Assembly: GCA_029689965.1 (NCBI GenBank)
Contig: CP121450.1
Coordinates: 2,604,001 to 2,668,000 of the forward strand
Origin: Curtobacterium flaccumfaciens
GTDB lineage: Bacteria; Actinomycetota; Actinomycetes; Actinomycetales; Microbacteriaceae
Direction: 5' to 3'
DNA: 64,000 nt
This document shows, in pieces, positions 10,603 through 19,368 of the stretch. The notes beneath the pieces are model-generated. The model was not told the DNA's origin. It saw only the letters and a list, made by a program, of their open reading frames with translations, and made no database searches. Both the position numbers and the translations under genes were made by a program. Each line of letters begins with the position of its first letter. Positions within the stretch are counted from its first letter, which is position 1.

Positions 10603-11792
10603 CTACCCGAGCACCTCGTCGTAGACCTGCCGGGTCCGCTCGGCGATCGCGTCCCACGTGAACTCGGTCTCGACGCGCAGCCGTCCGGCACGGCCCATGA
10701 GCTTCGCCAGTCCCTCGTCCGCGAGCACCTCGTCCAGCGTCGCGGCGAGGTCGGCGACGAACCGGTCCGGGTCGGTGGGCGTGCCGGTGCCGTCCTGCGC
10801 CTGGTCGATCGGCACGATGCGTCCGGTGAGTCCGTCGGCCACGACCTCGGGGATGCCCCCGGTCCCGGTGCCGACGACGGGGATGCCGCACGCCATGGCC
10901 TCGAGGTTGACGATCCCGAGCGGCTCGTACACCGACGGGCAGACGAACACCGTGCCCGACGACAGCACGTTGACGATCTCCTGGTGGGCGAGCATCCGGT
11001 CGATCCAGACGACGCCGTCGCGATCGGCCCGCAGCGACTCGACGAGCCCGGTCACCTCGGCCATGATCTCCGGCGTGTCCGGGCGCCGGCGCACAGCACG
11101 ATCTGAACGTCCGACGGGAGCGACGCGACCGCACGGAGCAGGTAGGGCAGCCCCTTCTGCCGGGTGATCCGTCCGACGAACACCACGCTGCGCCGTGACG
11201 GGTCGATGCCGAGCGCCCGGACGGCGTCCTCGTCCACCTCGGGACGCCACTCGTCGATGTCGATGCCGTTGTAGACGACCCGAACGCGAGCCGGGTCGAT
11301 CGACGGGTACGAGCGCAGGATGTCGGCGCGCATGGCCTTCGACACCGCGATCACACCGTCGGCCTGCTCGAACGCCTCGCGCTCCATCCAGCTGGACAGC
11401 CGGTAGCCGCCGCCGAGCTGTTCGGCCTTCCAGGGCCGGAGCGGCTCGAGGCTGTGCGCCGTGACGACGTGCGGGATGCCGTAGGTCAGCTGCGCGATGC
11501 GCCCCGCGGAGTTCGCGTACCACGTGTGGGAGTGCACCAGGTCGGCGCCCTCCACGTCGGCCGCGATCGCAACGTCGGTGCCGAGGGCCTGGAGTGCTCC
11601 GTTCGCCCGCTCGAGTCCGGCCGGCGTCCGGTACGCCCAGACGTCGGCCTCGTCGCGGAACGACCCGAAGGCGCGGACGCGCACGTCGGTGTCGGTGCCG
11701 GACCGCAGCGCAGCGGTCAGTTCGGCCACGTGGACACCCGCACCGCCGTAGACCTCCGGCGGATACTCCCTGGTCAGCAGATCGACTCGCAC
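10603..11792 (-). CDS. glgA: Glycogen synthase / ADP-glucose glycosyltransferase, GT4 type (frameshifted)
   Basis: Actinobacterial GlgA of about 396 residues after repair. It transfers glucose from ADP-glucose. In mycobacteria the orthologous type (GlgM) builds maltose-1-phosphate for GlgE as well as elongating glucan. Visible are [18 protein letters not shown] at the N-terminus, [12 protein letters not shown] at the domain junction, and [19 protein letters not shown] with the E-x7-E motif. One C is missing near 11081-11083; repair gives LCAGAPDTPEI. It is divergent from glgC with only 47 bases between starts. The GTG start follows a TACGTT box by 6 nt. Confidence 0.9.
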
Positions 11793-11798
11793 GCGTTC

Positions 11799-11804
11799 AA
11801 CGTA
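11799..11804 (-). promoter_or_regulatory. -10 box of glgA, leaderless type
   Basis: TACGTT on the minus strand, 6 nt before GTG 11792. It shares the 47-base divergent intergenic space with the glgC promoter. Confidence 0.5.
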
Positions 11805-11826
11805 ACCGGTTCCCAGTGCTGACGCC

Positions 11827-11832
11827 TACTGT
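11827..11832 (+). promoter_or_regulatory. -10 box of glgC, leaderless type
   Basis: TACTGT followed by GAGCGGC and ATG at 11840. No -35-like hexamer sits at the usual distance. Confidence 0.5.
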
Positions 11833-11839
11833 GAGCGGC

Positions 11840-13081
11840 ATGGCACCAAAGAAGGTCTTCGGCATCGTCCTCGCCGGCGGCGAGGGCAAACGGCTCATGC
11901 CGCTCACGGCGGACCGGGCGAAGCCCGCCGTCCCGTTCGGCGGCAACTTCCGGCTCATCGACTTCGCCCTGTCGAATCTCGTCAACTCCGGGCTGCAGAA
12001 GATCGTCGTCCTGACCCAGTACAAGTCGCACAGCCTCGACCGGCACGTCGCCGAGACCTGGCGCATGGAGGGGCTGCTCGGCTCCTACGTCGCGTCCGTC
12101 CCGGCGCAGCAGCGACTCGGCAAGCGCTGGTTCGCCGGGTCCGCCGACGCGATCCTGCAGTCGCTCAACCTGCTCCGAGACGAACGGCCCGACATCGTGG
12201 TCGTGGTCGGCGCCGACCACGTCTACCGGATGGACTTCCACCAGATGGTGGAGGCGCACATCGCCTCGGGCCGCAGTGCCACGGTCGCGGCGATCCGGCA
12301 GCCGATCGGCCTGGCCGACCAGTTCGGCGTCATCCAGGTCGCCGACGACGACCCGACGAAGATCGACGCCTTCCTCGAGAAGCCGAAGGACGCCGTCGGC
12401 CTGGCGGACTCCCCCGACGAGATCCTCGCGTCGATGGGCAACTACGTGTTCGACGCCGACGCCCTGGTCGACGCGGTGCTCCGCGACGGGCAGATCGAGA
12501 CGTCCAACCACGACATGGGCGGCGACATCGTGCCGGACTTCGTGTCCCGCGGGGACGCCGGCGTCTACGACCTCAAGCGCAACGACGTGCCGGGGTCGAA
12601 CGAACGCGACCGCTACTACTGGCGCGACGTCGGGACCATCGACTCGTTCTACGACGCGCACATGGACCTCATCGCCCCGGTACCGGTCTTCAACCTGTAC
12701 AACCAGGACTGGCCGATCTTCAACCAGCAGACGAACCTTCCGCCGGCGAAGTTCGTCCGCGACGCGAACGGCAACACCGGGTCGACCGTGGACTCGCTCG
12801 TGTCGCTCGGCTGCCTGGTCTCAGGCGCGCAGGTCGAACGGAGCATGATCGGCCCCTGGTGCGGCATCGACTCGGGCGCGAAGGTCCTCGACTCGATCGT
12901 GTTCGAACGCGCCTCGATCGGGGCGGGCTCGATCGTGAACCGCGCGATCCTCGACAAGGACGTGGTGATCGCCCCGGGAGCGCAGGTCGGCGTCGACCGC
13001 GAGGCCGACGAGGCCCGCGGCTTCACCGTCACCGAGTCCGGCATCACGGTCGTGGGCAAGGGCGTCCGCGTCGACGCGTAG
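11840..13081 (+). CDS. glgC: Glucose-1-phosphate adenylyltransferase
   Basis: Intact 413-residue ADP-glucose pyrophosphorylase, which makes ADP-glucose from ATP and glucose-1-phosphate, the committed step of bacterial glycogen synthesis. It has the nucleotidyltransferase signature [29 protein letters not shown], the GSADA loop and a C-terminal left-handed beta-helix region from about residue 300 that usually carries allosteric control. It is divergent from glgA, and the paired leaderless promoters suggest co-regulation. Length is normal for the family. Confidence 0.96.
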   Translation: MAPKKVFGIVLAGGEGKRLMPLTADRAKPAVPFGGNFRLIDFALSNLVNSGLQKIVVLTQYKSHSLDRHVAETWRMEGLLGSYVASVPAQQRLGKRWFAGSADAILQSLNLLRDERPDIVVVVGADHVYRMDFHQMVEAHIASGRSATVAAIRQPIGLADQFGVIQVADDDPTKIDAFLEKPKDAVGLADSPDEILASMGNYVFDADALVDAVLRDGQIETSNHDMGGDIVPDFVSRGDAGVYDLKRNDVPGSNERDRYYWRDVGTIDSFYDAHMDLIAPVPVFNLYNQDWPIFNQQTNLPPAKFVRDANGNTGSTVDSLVSLGCLVSGAQVERSMIGPWCGIDSGAKVLDSIVFERASIGAGSIVNRAILDKDVVIAPGAQVGVDREADEARGFTVTESGITVVGKGVRVDA

Positions 13082-13205
13082 CGTCAGCCGCACGGACTGG
13101 GCCCACGCCGCCGGCTCCTGCTCGACGCGCCAGCGGCGTGCAGGCCGTGCCGGTGGGGAGAGGCACGGCTCGCGTCACAGACGCGGCCGCGCCTCCGACT
13201 GTCGG

Positions 13206-13211
13206 TACCGT
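13206..13211 (+). promoter_or_regulatory. -10 box of serB, leaderless type
   Basis: TACCGT followed by 6 bases and GTG at 13218. Confidence 0.5.
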
Positions 13212-13217
13212 TGGTGC

Positions 13218-13856
13218 GTGCCACGCTTCCTCGTCGTCCTCGATGCCGATTCCACACTCCTCGAGGACGAGGTCATCGAGCTGCTGGCCGACAGCGCCGG
13301 GACCCGGCCACAGGTCGCGGCGATCACGGAGCGCGCCATGCGCGGCGAGATCGACTTCGGCGAGAGCCTCCGGGAGCGTGTCGGAACCCTGGCGGGCCTC
13401 CAGGCAGACGTGTTCCAGCGGGCGCGGGAGGCGGTCCGCGTCACGCAGGGCGCCGACGAACTCGTCCGGGGCGTGCACGCCGCCGGCGGCACCGTGGGCG
13501 TCGTCTCCGGCGGCTTCCACGAGGTCCTCGACCCGTTCGCGGAGCGGCTCGGACTCGACCACTGCCGCGCCAACCGGCTCGAGGTGACCGACGGCGTGCT
13601 GACCGGGCGGGTGCTCGGCGACGTCGTGGACGCGCACGCGAAGGCGGCGGCGCTCCGGGAGTGGGCCGACGCGGACGGTGTCGACCTCGTCCGCACGGTC
13701 GCGATCGGCGACGGCGCGAACGACCTCGAGATGATGCGCGTCGCCGCGCTCTCGGTGGCGTTCGACGCGAAGCCGCGCGTGCGGGAGCAGGCGGACGTCG
13801 CGGTCGTCGACCGCGACCTGTCGCCGGTGCTGGCCACGCTCGGCCTGCGCGGCTGA
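13218..13856 (+). CDS. serB: Phosphoserine phosphatase
   Basis: Intact 212-residue HAD-superfamily phosphatase for the last step of serine synthesis. Motif I is DADSTLLEDE with the nucleophile Asp9 and Asp11, motif II is VVSGGF with Ser, and motif III is GDGANDLEMM with Lys upstream. It lacks the N-terminal ACT domains found in longer actinobacterial SerB proteins, so it is the short, non-feedback form. It is monocistronic. Confidence 0.92.
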   Translation: MPRFLVVLDADSTLLEDEVIELLADSAGTRPQVAAITERAMRGEIDFGESLRERVGTLAGLQADVFQRAREAVRVTQGADELVRGVHAAGGTVGVVSGGFHEVLDPFAERLGLDHCRANRLEVTDGVLTGRVLGDVVDAHAKAAALREWADADGVDLVRTVAIGDGANDLEMMRVAALSVAFDAKPRVREQADVAVVDRDLSPVLATLGLRG

Positions 13857-13860
13857 CACC

Positions 13861-13890
13861 GCCCGCGCGGTCGCGCGGTCGCGCGCGGGC
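13861..13890 (+). terminator. GC hairpin after serB
   Basis: GCCCGCGCG pairs with CGCGCGGGC across a 12-base centre, starting 5 bases after the serB stop. No T-tract, so it is a weak intrinsic terminator candidate. Confidence 0.5.
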
Positions 13891-14000
13891 CCGAGACTCG
13901 GCGTGAGCGACGTTCCTCGCGCCTCGCAGCGCGAGACTTGTCGCTGGCCCCGAGACTCGGGGCGCGTGACCCGAGACTCGGCGCGTGACCCGAGACTCGG
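13891..14000. repeat. CGAGACTCGG palindrome cluster and hairpin copy
   Basis: Four copies of the palindrome-like CGAGACTCGG occur at 13892, 13951, 13972 and 13991. The last two belong to a perfect tandem 19-mer CGCGTGACCCGAGACTCGG (13963-13981, 13982-14000). Between them, 13906-13945 is an imperfect copy of the hairpin at 8352. The cluster fills the gap between convergent serB and fabG. Confidence 0.8.
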
Positions 14001-14001
14001 G

Positions 14002-14714
14002 CTAGTGGCCCATGCCGAGGCCACCGTCGACCGGGATGACCGCGCCGGAGATGTACCCGGCGCCGTCGCCCGCCAGGAACAGGGTGGCGTCCGCGACGTC
14101 GTCGACGGTGCCGTAGCGCGCCGCCGGGATCTGCTTCTTGAACTCGGCCTGCAGCTCCTCGGGCAGCGCCGCCGTCATGTCGGTCTGGATGAAACCGGGC
14201 GCGACGACGTTCGCCGTGATGCCGCGGGACCCGAGCTCGCGCGTGATCGACCGGGCCATGCCCACGAGGGCGGCCTTCGACGACGCGTAGTTGACCTGGC
14301 CGACCTGGCCGTAGGCGCCGACGACGCTGGACATGAGCACGATGCGGCCGAACTTCGCCTTCATCATGCCCTTGGTGGCGCGCTTCACGACCCGGAAGGT
14401 CCCGGTGAGGTTCGTGTCGACGACGCTCGTGAAGTCCTCCTCGGACATCCGGAGCAGCAGCTGGTCGTTCGTGATGCCCGCGTTCGCGATCAGGACCTCG
14501 ACGGGCCCGAGCTCGGCCTCGACCTGCGTGTAGGCGGCGTCGACGGAAGCGGTGTCCGTGATGTCGGCCTGCACCGTGAGCGCGCCCTCGGGGCCGCCCT
14601 GACCGCTGCGCGACGTCACCGCGACGCGGTGGCCGGCCGCCACGAAGCGCTCCGCGAGGGCACGGCCGATGCCGCGGTTGCCGCCGGTGATGAGGACGGT
14701 ACGGGGGTGCTCAT
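14002..14714 (-). CDS. fabG: 3-oxoacyl-ACP reductase FabG-like SDR (frameshift in codon 4-6)
   Basis: Short-chain dehydrogenase of about 237 residues, NADPH-dependent reductase of 3-oxoacyl-ACP in fatty acid synthesis. It has LITGGNRGIGRAL (cofactor loop), NAG, the catalytic Ser in SSVVGAYGQ and the YASSK motif, ending DGGLGMGH. The natural start ATG at 14714 (ATGAGCACC...) is out of frame with the rest; the C run at 14703-14707 is one base short. Repair gives MSTPRTVLITGG. FabG paralogues are common, so its role in fatty acid synthesis itself is likely, not proven. Confidence 0.87.
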
Positions 14715-14882
14715 GGTCGCTCCGTTCGCAGGTGGGTCGTTGCGGGTGCATCCCGTGGTCACACGGCTGACACGCCCGGACGAGCGTACCGGAGCCGATA
14801 CGCGCATCGTGTCCGCGCGCGGCGCAACCGTGACGGGGCACGCGGGCTTAGGCTTGTCGTCGGGAAGAGGAAAGAACATCGG

Positions 14883-15301
14883 ATGAAGACGACCCACAGC
14901 ATCACGTCGCTCCCGGACTCGCCGGAGCAGGACCGGGCGCACCGCCTGTCCCGGTACGTGTGGCAGATGGCCGTCCGCGTGGTGTTCTTCATCGGCGCGG
15001 TGCTCGTGTGGTCCTTCTGGCACACCTGGCTCGCCGTCATCCCGATCGTCCTCGCGGGCGTCATCCCGTGGGTCGCCGTGGTCATCGCGAACGCCGGCAG
15101 CCGCGCCGAGAACGACATCGTGACCCGGCCGGTGCGATCGAGCTGTACGACGCCGTCGATCCGCGACTCCGCGAACAGCAGGAGGACGCGCGCGCCGAGG
15201 CCTACCGCGCCGAGCAGGACCGCCTGCGCGAAGAGGCGCACCACGCGCAGGAGCAGTGGCAGCGGAACGGCGACCGATCCCGAGTCTGGGGACGTCGCTG
15301 A
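14883..15301 (+). CDS. DUF3099 membrane protein (frameshifted)
   Basis: Small actinobacterial membrane protein of unknown function, about 139 residues. The N-terminus ITSLPDSPEQDRAHRLSRY precedes two membrane helices (about 29-47 and 51-70), the typical DUF3099 pattern. A cytoplasmic, coiled-coil-like charged tail rich in Glu, Ala, Gln and Arg ends VWGRR. One base is missing near 15127-15132. The upstream GGAAGAGGAAAG purine stretch is a good ribosome-binding site. The stop overlaps the next start by one base. Confidence 0.8.
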
Positions 15302-15609
15302 TGGGCGCCACCTTCGACCTCTTCACCGAACCCGGTTCGACGCCGGTGTGCTCCCGTGCCGGCTGCGTCGCGACCGCGTCGTGGCGGGTCAACTGGCGGA
15401 ACCCGCGCATCCACGCGATCGACCGCGTGAAGATCTGGGCGGCGTGCGAGGAGCACCGCGACTTCCTCGCGGACTACCTGCGCTCCCGGTCGTTCCCCGT
15501 GCGGGTCACCGGCATGCACGAGGACGTGGACCGTCTCGACGACGAGCGCGACCCGGCCGACGCCCCGAAGAACGACGTCGGTGCGCGTGCGGCCGGTGAC
15601 CGTCGGTGA
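15301..15609 (+). CDS. Small Cys/His protein of unknown function
   Basis: Intact 102-residue protein. The conserved-looking core is CSRAGCVATASWRVNWRNP followed by ACEEHRDFL: a CxxxxC pair, then CxxH, which looks like a small zinc-binding site. Short actinobacterial proteins of this kind are sometimes labelled acetone carboxylase in databases, but nothing here supports that activity. It overlaps DUF3099 upstream (TGATG) and SURF1 downstream (GTGA), so the three are co-translated. Confidence 0.75.
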   Translation: MGATFDLFTEPGSTPVCSRAGCVATASWRVNWRNPRIHAIDRVKIWAACEEHRDFLADYLRSRSFPVRVTGMHEDVDRLDDERDPADAPKNDVGARAAGDRR

Positions 15610-16580
15610 GCGAGCAGTTCGACCCGGGCTCGCGGTACGGCCGACGGCACGCGCAGAAGCTTCCAGCGCGAGGCGGCCTCCGCGGCGCCCCGTGCCGACC
15701 ACGCCGACCGCGATCCCGACGAGCCCTTCGTCGGCTGGCGGTTCGTCGGCAGCCGTCGCTGGCTCGGCTACTTCGCGATCGCCGTCGCCTTCGCCATCGT
15801 CTGCGCCCTGTTCGGCATGTGGCAGTGGGACCGCCGGAACGAGGCCGTCCGCCAGAACGAGCAGGTCGCGCAGAACTACGAGCACACCCCGGTGCCGCTC
15901 GACCGGGCGCTGCCGACGGCGTCGAGCTGGGACGACTCGCAGACGTGGCTCCGGGTGAGCGTCACCGGTCGGTACGACACCGACGACCAGCTGCTCGTCC
16001 GGAACCGCGTGCACAACGGGCAGCCCGGGTTCGAGGTCCTCACACCCCTCGTCACCGCCGACGGCCGGGCGTTCGTCGTCGACCGAGGCTGGGTTCCTAC
16101 CGGCAACGCGCAGGACGCCCGGACCACGTGCCCGCTCCCCCGTCCGGCGAGGTCACCGCGATCGTCCGACTCCAGGAGAGCGAGCCGCGCATCCCCGGCC
16201 GCACCGACCCGGCGCACACCGACCAGGTGCAGTCGGTCACGCTCTCCGATGTCGCGAGGAAGATCGGCACGCCGATCTACACCGGTGCCTACGGCCAGCT
16301 CGCGTCCGAGTCCCCGGCCCCGACCGAGGCGCGTCCGCTCGGCTGGGAGCGCCCGACCGCGGACACCGGGCTGCACCTGAGCTACTTCATCCAGTGGTTC
16401 ATGTTCGCGGCCGGCGGCTTCGGGTTCCTGGCGTACCTGATGGTGCAGGAGTACCGGAACCTCAACCAGGACGACCCCGAGGAGCGCGAGCGCGCCCTCG
16501 AGCGGCAGCGCCGCAAGGACGCCAAACCGAAGACGGACGCCGAGATCGAGGACGAGCTGCTCGCGTCCCGCCGCGGCTGA
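15606..16580 (+). CDS. SURF1 family cytochrome oxidase assembly protein (two frameshifts)
   Basis: Inner-membrane protein helping cytochrome c oxidase maturation, probably heme A handling. About 324 residues after repair: an N-terminal membrane helix (YFAIAVAFAIVCALFGMWQW), an external domain with GRYDTDDQLLVRNRV and FVVDRGWVP, and a C-terminal helix ending FLAYLMVQEYR, followed by a charged cytoplasmic tail. An extra T in AAGCTT near 15659 shifts the frame and a missing C near 16118-16120 restores it, so the open frame length looks normal while the middle third reads wrongly. It links functionally to ctaA and ctaB in this window. Confidence 0.88.
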   Translation: MSEQFDPGSRYGRRHAQKLPARGGLRGAPCRPRRPRSRRALRRLAVRRQPSLARLLRDRRRLRHRLRPVRHVAVGPPERGRPPERAGRAELRAHPGAARPGAADGVELGRLADVAPGERHRSVRHRRPAARPEPRAQRAARVRGPHTPRHRRRPGVRRRPRLGSYRQRAGRPDHVPAPPSGEVTAIVRLQESEPRIPGRTDPAHTDQVQSVTLSDVARKIGTPIYTGAYGQLASESPAPTEARPLGWERPTADTGLHLSYFIQWFMFAAGGFGFLAYLMVQEYRNLNQDDPEERERALERQRRKDAKPKTDAEIEDELLASRRG

Positions 16581-16600
16581 CGACGCCGCCGCGGCACCTC

Positions 16601-16650
16601 GTCTCGCCCTGTCTCGTCCTGTCTCGTCCTGTCTCGCCCTGTCTCGTCTC
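16601..16650 (+). repeat. Five tandem 10-bp GTCTCGYCCT units
   Basis: GTCTCG recurs exactly every 10 bases at 16601, 16611, 16621, 16631 and 16641, and is followed by its inverse GAGACGAGACG at about 16654. Confidence 0.85.
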
Positions 16651-16803
16651 AGTGAGACGAGACGCCGTCCCGGCCGCGAGACGCCGCGTGGCGCGCGAGA
16701 CGCCGCCGGATCCGGCGCTGTCTCGCGACGCACGCGGCGTCTCGACGCCGAGGCGGCGTCTCGGGACGCGCCGCGACGCGGTCTGACACCCGAGCGACGC
16801 GGC

Positions 16804-16839
16804 CTGGAGGCGCGTGGCGGGACCGCCACGCGCCTCCAG
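16804..16839. repeat. Dispersed GGAGGCGCG palindrome, 17-bp perfect arms
   Basis: CTGGAGGCGCGTGGCGG (16804-16820) pairs exactly with 16823-16839. It is one of at least seven copies of this family in the window, here between convergent genes. Confidence 0.8.
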
Positions 16840-17010
16840 ACCGCCTGTGGCGCGCCATCTCGGGCCCGGCGCGCGACGGGACTCTGACTCACGAGCGAGA
16901 CGCGCCGCCAGGCGCGAGACACCGCCCGATTCGGCGGCGTCTCGCGCCGAGCACGGCGTTTCGCGCCGCGCACAGTGTCTCACCGAAGCGAGACGCCGCG
17001 ACCACGCGCG

Positions 17011-18609
17011 CTACGCGAGCTCGACGAGCTCGGCGTAGTCCTTGTTCCAGTGGTCCTCGGTGCCGTCCGGCAGGAGCAGCACGCGCTCGGGGTTGAGCGC
17101 CTCGACCGCGCCGGCATCGTGCGACACCAGGACGACGGCGCCCTCGTACCCCGCCAGCGCACCGAGGATCTCCTCGCGCGACGCCGGGTCGAGGTTGTTC
17201 GTCGGCTCGTCCAACAGCAGCACGTTCGCGCCCGACACGACGATCATCGCCAGCGACAGACGCGTCTTCTCGCCACCGGACAGCACGCCGGCCTTCTTGT
17301 AGCCGTCGTCGCCCGTGAACAGGAACGAACCGAGCACGCGACGGGCCTCGGTCTCATTGAGGTCGTTCGATGCCGACACCATGTTCTCGATCACGGTCCG
17401 GTTGACGTCGATGTTCTCGTGCTCCTGGGCGTAGTACCCGATCCGCAGCCCGTGTCCGGGAAGGATCTCGCCGGTGTCGGGCTGGTCGGCGCCCGCGAGG
17501 ATCCGGAGCAACGTCGTCTTGCCTGCACCGTTGAAGCCGAGGATGACGACGCGCGAACCACGGTCGATCGCCAGGTCGACGCCCGCGAAGATCTCCAGCG
17601 AGCCGTACGACTTCGACAGTCCCTCGGCCATCAGCGGGGTGCGGCCGCAGGGCGTCGGTGTCGGGAACCGCAGCTTGGCGACCCGGTCGACGGCACGCTC
17701 GTCCTCGAGCCCGGCCAGGAGCTTCTCCGCCCGCGCCACCATCTGGTGCGCCGCAGCGGCCTTCGTCGCCTTCGCGCCGAAGCGGGCGGCCTGGTCCTTG
17801 AGGGTCGCGGCCTTCTTCTCGGCGTTCGCCCGCTCCTTGCGGCGGCGCTCCTCGTCCGCGGCGCGCTGGCGCTGGTAAAGCTTCCAGCCCATGTTGTAGA
17901 CGTCGATGCACTGCCGGTTCGCGTCCAGGTAGAAGACCCGGTTGACGACCTCGTCGACGAGCTCGACGTCGTGCGAGATCACGATCACACCGCCGGGGTA
18001 CGTCTTGAGGTGCTCACGGAGCCAGGTGATCGAGTCGGCGTCGAGGTGGTTCGTCGGCTCGTCGAGGATCATCGTCTCGGCGTCCGAGAACAGGATGCGG
18101 GCGAGCTCGATGCGGCGGCGCTGACCACCCGACAGCGTCTTGAGCTGCTGGTCGAGGATGCGATCCGGCAGCTTGAGGTTCGAGGCGATCGACGCCGCCT
18201 CGGCCTCGGCTGCGTAGCCGCCGAGCGCGTTGAACTGGTCGTCGAGCCGGCTGTACCGGCGCATCGCCTTCTCGGCAACGTCCGCGTCGTCGCTGGCCAT
18301 GTCCAGCGTGGCCTGCCGGATGCCCTCGACGAGCTCGCCGAGGCCCCGCGCGTCGAGGATGCGCTTGCGGGCCGTGTCCTCCGGGTTGCCGGACCGGGGG
18401 TCCTGCGGCAGGTAGCCGATCTCGCCGGAGCGGTCGATCTTGCCGCCGGTGGGCTGCGTCTCGCCCGCCAGAGCCTTCGTCATGGTCGTCTTGCCAGCGC
18501 CGTTCCGGCCGACGAGACCGATCTTGTCGCCCTTCTCGACGCGGAAGGACACGTTCTCCATCAGGAGGCGAGCCCCGACGCGGATCTCGAGGTCGTGCAC
18601 GGCAAGCAC
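17011..18609 (-). CDS. ABC-F family ATPase (EttA/Uup-like translation factor)
   Basis: Intact 532-residue ABC-F protein with two ATPase domains in one chain and no membrane segment. Walker A motifs are GRNGAGKTT and GFNGAGKTT, signatures LSGGQRRR and LSGGEKTR, Walker B motifs DEPTNHLD and DEPTNNLD. Between them is a charged, coiled-coil linker (about 235-300) rich in Arg, Lys, Glu and Ala that in relatives reaches the ribosomal P-site or E-site tRNA. It probably modulates translation; antibiotic protection cannot be excluded. It is divergent from bioY. Confidence 0.9.
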   Translation of the reverse strand: MLAVHDLEIRVGARLLMENVSFRVEKGDKIGLVGRNGAGKTTMTKALAGETQPTGGKIDRSGEIGYLPQDPRSGNPEDTARKRILDARGLGELVEGIRQATLDMASDDADVAEKAMRRYSRLDDQFNALGGYAAEAEAASIASNLKLPDRILDQQLKTLSGGQRRRIELARILFSDAETMILDEPTNHLDADSITWLREHLKTYPGGVIVISHDVELVDEVVNRVFYLDANRQCIDVYNMGWKLYQRQRAADEERRRKERANAEKKAATLKDQAARFGAKATKAAAAHQMVARAEKLLAGLEDERAVDRVAKLRFPTPTPCGRTPLMAEGLSKSYGSLEIFAGVDLAIDRGSRVVILGFNGAGKTTLLRILAGADQPDTGEILPGHGLRIGYYAQEHENIDVNRTVIENMVSASNDLNETEARRVLGSFLFTGDDGYKKAGVLSGGEKTRLSLAMIVVSGANVLLLDEPTNNLDPASREEILGALAGYEGAVVLVSHDAGAVEALNPERVLLLPDGTEDHWNKDYAELVELA

Positions 18610-18667
18610 TACAGACGTCCAATCAGTTGGTGGATGTGCACAACGGTGTGTGCGGGAGGTGCACCGC

Positions 18668-18673
18668 TACGCT
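18668..18673 (+). promoter_or_regulatory. -10 box of bioY
   Basis: TACGCT, 51 bases before the ATG, so bioY has a true leader, unlike many neighbours. A RBS-like AGGAGA follows at 18715-18720. Confidence 0.45.
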
Positions 18674-18676
18674 GAC

Positions 18677-18701
18677 GGGACCGATGGTCCCGAACGGGAC
18701 C
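18677..18701 (+). promoter_or_regulatory. Overlapping palindromes in bioY leader (candidate biotin control site)
   Basis: GGGACC (18677), GGTCCC (18686) and GGGACC (18696) form two alternative inverted repeats that share the middle GGTCCC. They lie 3 bases after the -10 box. This fits a repressor operator or two mutually exclusive RNA hairpins. It does not match the known BioQ TGAAC-GTTCA operator. Confidence 0.55.
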
Positions 18702-18724
18702 AGCAGCCCATTCTAGGAGAATCC

Positions 18725-19324
18725 ATGACGAACGCCACCGGGTTCGCTCGCCGCGCAGTCCTCGCCGACCGTCTGCGTACCCACGGCCTGGCCACCGACG
18801 CCGCCCTGATCGCGGGCGGCGCCCTGTTCACCGCTGCCATGGCACAGGTCGAGGTACCGATGTGGCCGGTGCCGATCACGGGGCAGACCCTCGCCGTCGT
18901 GCTCGTCGGCGCGTCCCTCGGTGCCCGTCGCGGCATGCTGTCCCTGCTCGTCTACGCGGTCGCCGGGCTCGCCGGCGCTCCGTTCTTCGCCGACATGACC
19001 GGCGGCCTGCAGGCCCTCGCCGTCCCGAGCTTCGGCTACGTCATCGGCTTCATCCCGGCGGCAGGGGTCGTCGGCTGGCTCGCCCGTCGCGACTGGGACC
19101 GCCACCTGGGCCGTGCAGCCGTGGCGATGCTCGTCGCGAGCGCGATCCCGTTCGTCACCGGTCTGCCGTACCTCGCGGTCGCACTCGGCCGGCTCGGTGC
19201 CCCGAACGACCTGCAGTCGGTGCTCGCCGCCGGGCTCTACCCGTTCATCGTCGGCGGCATCGCCAAGGCGCTCATCGCGGCGGGCGTGCTCCCGCTGGCG
19301 TGGAAGCTCCTGGGCCGCCGCTGA
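18725..19324 (+). CDS. bioY: Biotin transporter BioY (ECF S component)
   Basis: Intact 199-residue membrane protein with about six helices. Conserved BioY features include QVEVPMWPVPITGQTLAVVLVG and GARRGMLSLLVYAVAGLAGAPFF, and the GYVIGFIPAA segment. It binds biotin and works alone or with an ECF ATPase/T-protein module; no ecfA or ecfT gene is nearby. The start at 18725 is supported by AGGAGAATCC. Its leader carries a triple GGTCCC/GGGACC motif and the gene ends at a strong terminator. Confidence 0.92.
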   Translation: MTNATGFARRAVLADRLRTHGLATDAALIAGGALFTAAMAQVEVPMWPVPITGQTLAVVLVGASLGARRGMLSLLVYAVAGLAGAPFFADMTGGLQALAVPSFGYVIGFIPAAGVVGWLARRDWDRHLGRAAVAMLVASAIPFVTGLPYLAVALGRLGAPNDLQSVLAAGLYPFIVGGIAKALIAAGVLPLAWKLLGRR

Positions 19325-19332
19325 CCCGCGCC

Positions 19333-19368
19333 GGAAGGGCCCCGCACCGTCCGGTGCGGGGCCCTTCC
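19333..19368 (+). terminator. Strong terminator of bioY
   Basis: GGAAGGGCCCCGCACC pairs with GGTGCGGGGCCCTTCC around a 4-base loop, 8 bases after the bioY stop. Confidence 0.85.

Larger units (their letters stand above)
16581..17010. other. 430-base convergent gap filled with repeats
   Basis: The gap between the convergent SURF1 and ABC-F genes has no gene. It contains a 10-bp-period tandem (16601-16650), many GAGACGCCGC/GCGGCGTCTC segments in both orientations to about 16990, and a 17-bp perfect stem at 16804-16839. A similar GAGACGCCGC-rich block lies at 59746-59900. Confidence 0.75.

Noticed and set aside
15301..15609. Acetone carboxylase subunit
   Set aside because: Similar short proteins are labelled this way in databases, but the 102-residue protein shows only a small Cys/His site and nothing of the large carboxylase subunits.
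16581..17010. Insertion sequence remnants or attachment sites
   Set aside because: Repeats are short GC palindromes without a transposase fragment, terminal inverted repeats of element size or target duplications. No tRNA gene is present to act as an attachment site.
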